Shown: one piece after another, positions 63,527 to 64,000 of the stretch
Position numbering within the stretch: position 1 is the first letter of the stretch
Layout: every line of letters begins with the position of its first letter
The notes under the pieces: model-generated
Databases searched by the model: none
Seen by the model: only the letters and a program-made list of their open reading frames with translations
What the model was told of the DNA's origin: nothing
Made by a program: the position numbers and the translations under genes
Assembly: GCF_013127955.1 (NCBI RefSeq)
Contig: NZ_CP053435.1
Span: 2,542,001-2,606,000, forward strand
DNA: 64,000 bases
Source of the DNA: Spirosoma taeanense
GTDB taxonomy: Bacteria; Bacteroidota; Bacteroidia; Cytophagales; Spirosomataceae
Direction: 5' to 3'

Positions 63527-64000
63527 ATGCAAAAACCGACCTTACCCAAAGGTACCCGTGATTTCGGGCCGGAGCAGATGCGCAAACGGCTCTTTATTTT
63601 TGATACTATCCGCCAGACCTTCCAGCGGTTTGGCTTCCAGCCTTTAGAGACCCCGTCCATGGAAAACCTATCCGTGCTGATGGGGAAATACGGCGACGAA
63701 GGCGATCAGCTTCTGTTTAAAATTCTGAATTCCGGCGATTTTGCGGCTGGCCTGACCGAGCCCGATCTACAATCGGGCTCTAAAAATATAACTCCTAAGA
63801 TTGCCGAAAAGGGATTACGGTATGACCTGACGGTGCCTTTTGCCCGTTACGTAGTGATGAACCGCCACGCCCTGCCGCTGCCCTTCAAACGGTATCAGAT
63901 GCAGCCGGTGTGGCGGGCCGACCGTCCGCAGAAAGGCCGCTACCGCGAGTTCTACCAGTGCGACGCCGACGTGGTCGGGACGGATTCGCTGCTATGCGAG
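63527..64000 (+). CDS. hisS: histidyl-tRNA synthetase, 5' part (runs off the window)
   Basis: N-terminal 158 residues of a class-II histidyl-tRNA synthetase, cut by the window edge. The start [18 protein letters not shown] is typical. Motif 1 region follows ([16 protein letters not shown], ~35-50) and motif 2 begins with [13 protein letters not shown] and [21 protein letters not shown] (~97-150). An insert between [11 protein letters not shown] and [14 protein letters not shown] (~66-96) is somewhat longer than in E. coli, as in other Bacteroidota. It charges tRNA-His. Confidence 0.95.
   Translation, partial: MQKPTLPKGTRDFGPEQMRKRLFIFDTIRQTFQRFGFQPLETPSMENLSVLMGKYGDEGDQLLFKILNSGDFAAGLTEPDLQSGSKNITPKIAEKGLRYDLTVPFARYVVMNRHALPLPFKRYQMQPVWRADRPQKGRYREFYQCDADVVGTDSLLCE

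Noticed and set aside
1..64000. CRISPR array, tRNA or rRNA genes, prophage or insertion sequences.
   Set aside because: I saw no spaced direct repeats, no cloverleaf or T-loop pattern, no transposase or phage structural genes.

Overview
The window looks like chromosome of an environmental Bacteroidota bacterium of the order Cytophagales, most like Spirosoma and relatives. Grounds: many secreted carbohydrate-active enzymes and esterases, a decayed DUF4249 lipoprotein gene, SusC-style TonB receptor remnants, LytTR regulators, few Shine-Dalgarno sequences, and promoters fitting the Bacteroidota pattern (-33 TTTG, -7 TAnnTTTG). The base composition is moderately GC-rich. I see no rRNA, tRNA, CRISPR array, phage or insertion sequence. 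The genus is my inference; the phylum is well supported.

Layout. 0-9 kb: a DMT permease; a GMC dehydrogenase with its Tat-signalled small subunit; a MarR-controlled tripartite efflux operon (TolC, HlyD/EmrA, MFS/EmrB types). 9-14 kb: an operon on the minus strand with an alpha/beta hydrolase, a CitMHS carboxylate transporter, and AtuA split into two translationally coupled genes. 14-26.5 kb: a minus-strand degradation locus with a GH106-type rhamnosidase, three tandem paralogous esterases, two tandem type-B carboxylesterases and a GH3 enzyme. It is faced by a divergent NrtR-family regulator whose Nudix catalytic box is degenerate and whose promoter region holds two 23-bp inverted repeats. 27-35 kb: housekeeping genes (response regulator, pyrG, yidC, an LpoA-like binding protein, hemL). 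35-40.4 kb: GH26 mannanase, aldo/keto reductase, AraC regulator and a sulfatase. 40.4-43.8 kb: DUF1206 protein, then a graveyard with a histidine-kinase tail and a DUF4249 gene carrying three lesions. 44-47.6 kb: ribokinase, a periplasmic ADP-ribosylglycohydrolase and a GRP-type sugar permease, which together read as a ribose-salvage route. 49-55 kb: TolB-like protein, NIPSNAP protein, GH36 alpha-galactosidase, CE2-type esterase. 54.9-57.9 kb: a ModE-type regulator and a TonB-dependent receptor. 57.9-59.1 kb: remnants of another TonB receptor and of a LytTR regulator. 59-64 kb: second GH3, a family-2 glycosyltransferase, small proteins and the start of hisS.

The most interesting item is at 54.9-57.9 kb. 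Upstream of the TonB-dependent receptor lie two exact copies of CGTTAT-N12-ATAACG, which I recognise as the half-site architecture of the E. coli ModE operator. They overlap a perfect Bacteroidota -7 box, and the neighbouring upstream gene is itself a ModE winged-helix protein without a metal-binding domain. That gene is interrupted by a one-base slip in an eight-G run. Together this suggests a molybdenum- or tungsten-responsive outer-membrane uptake system.
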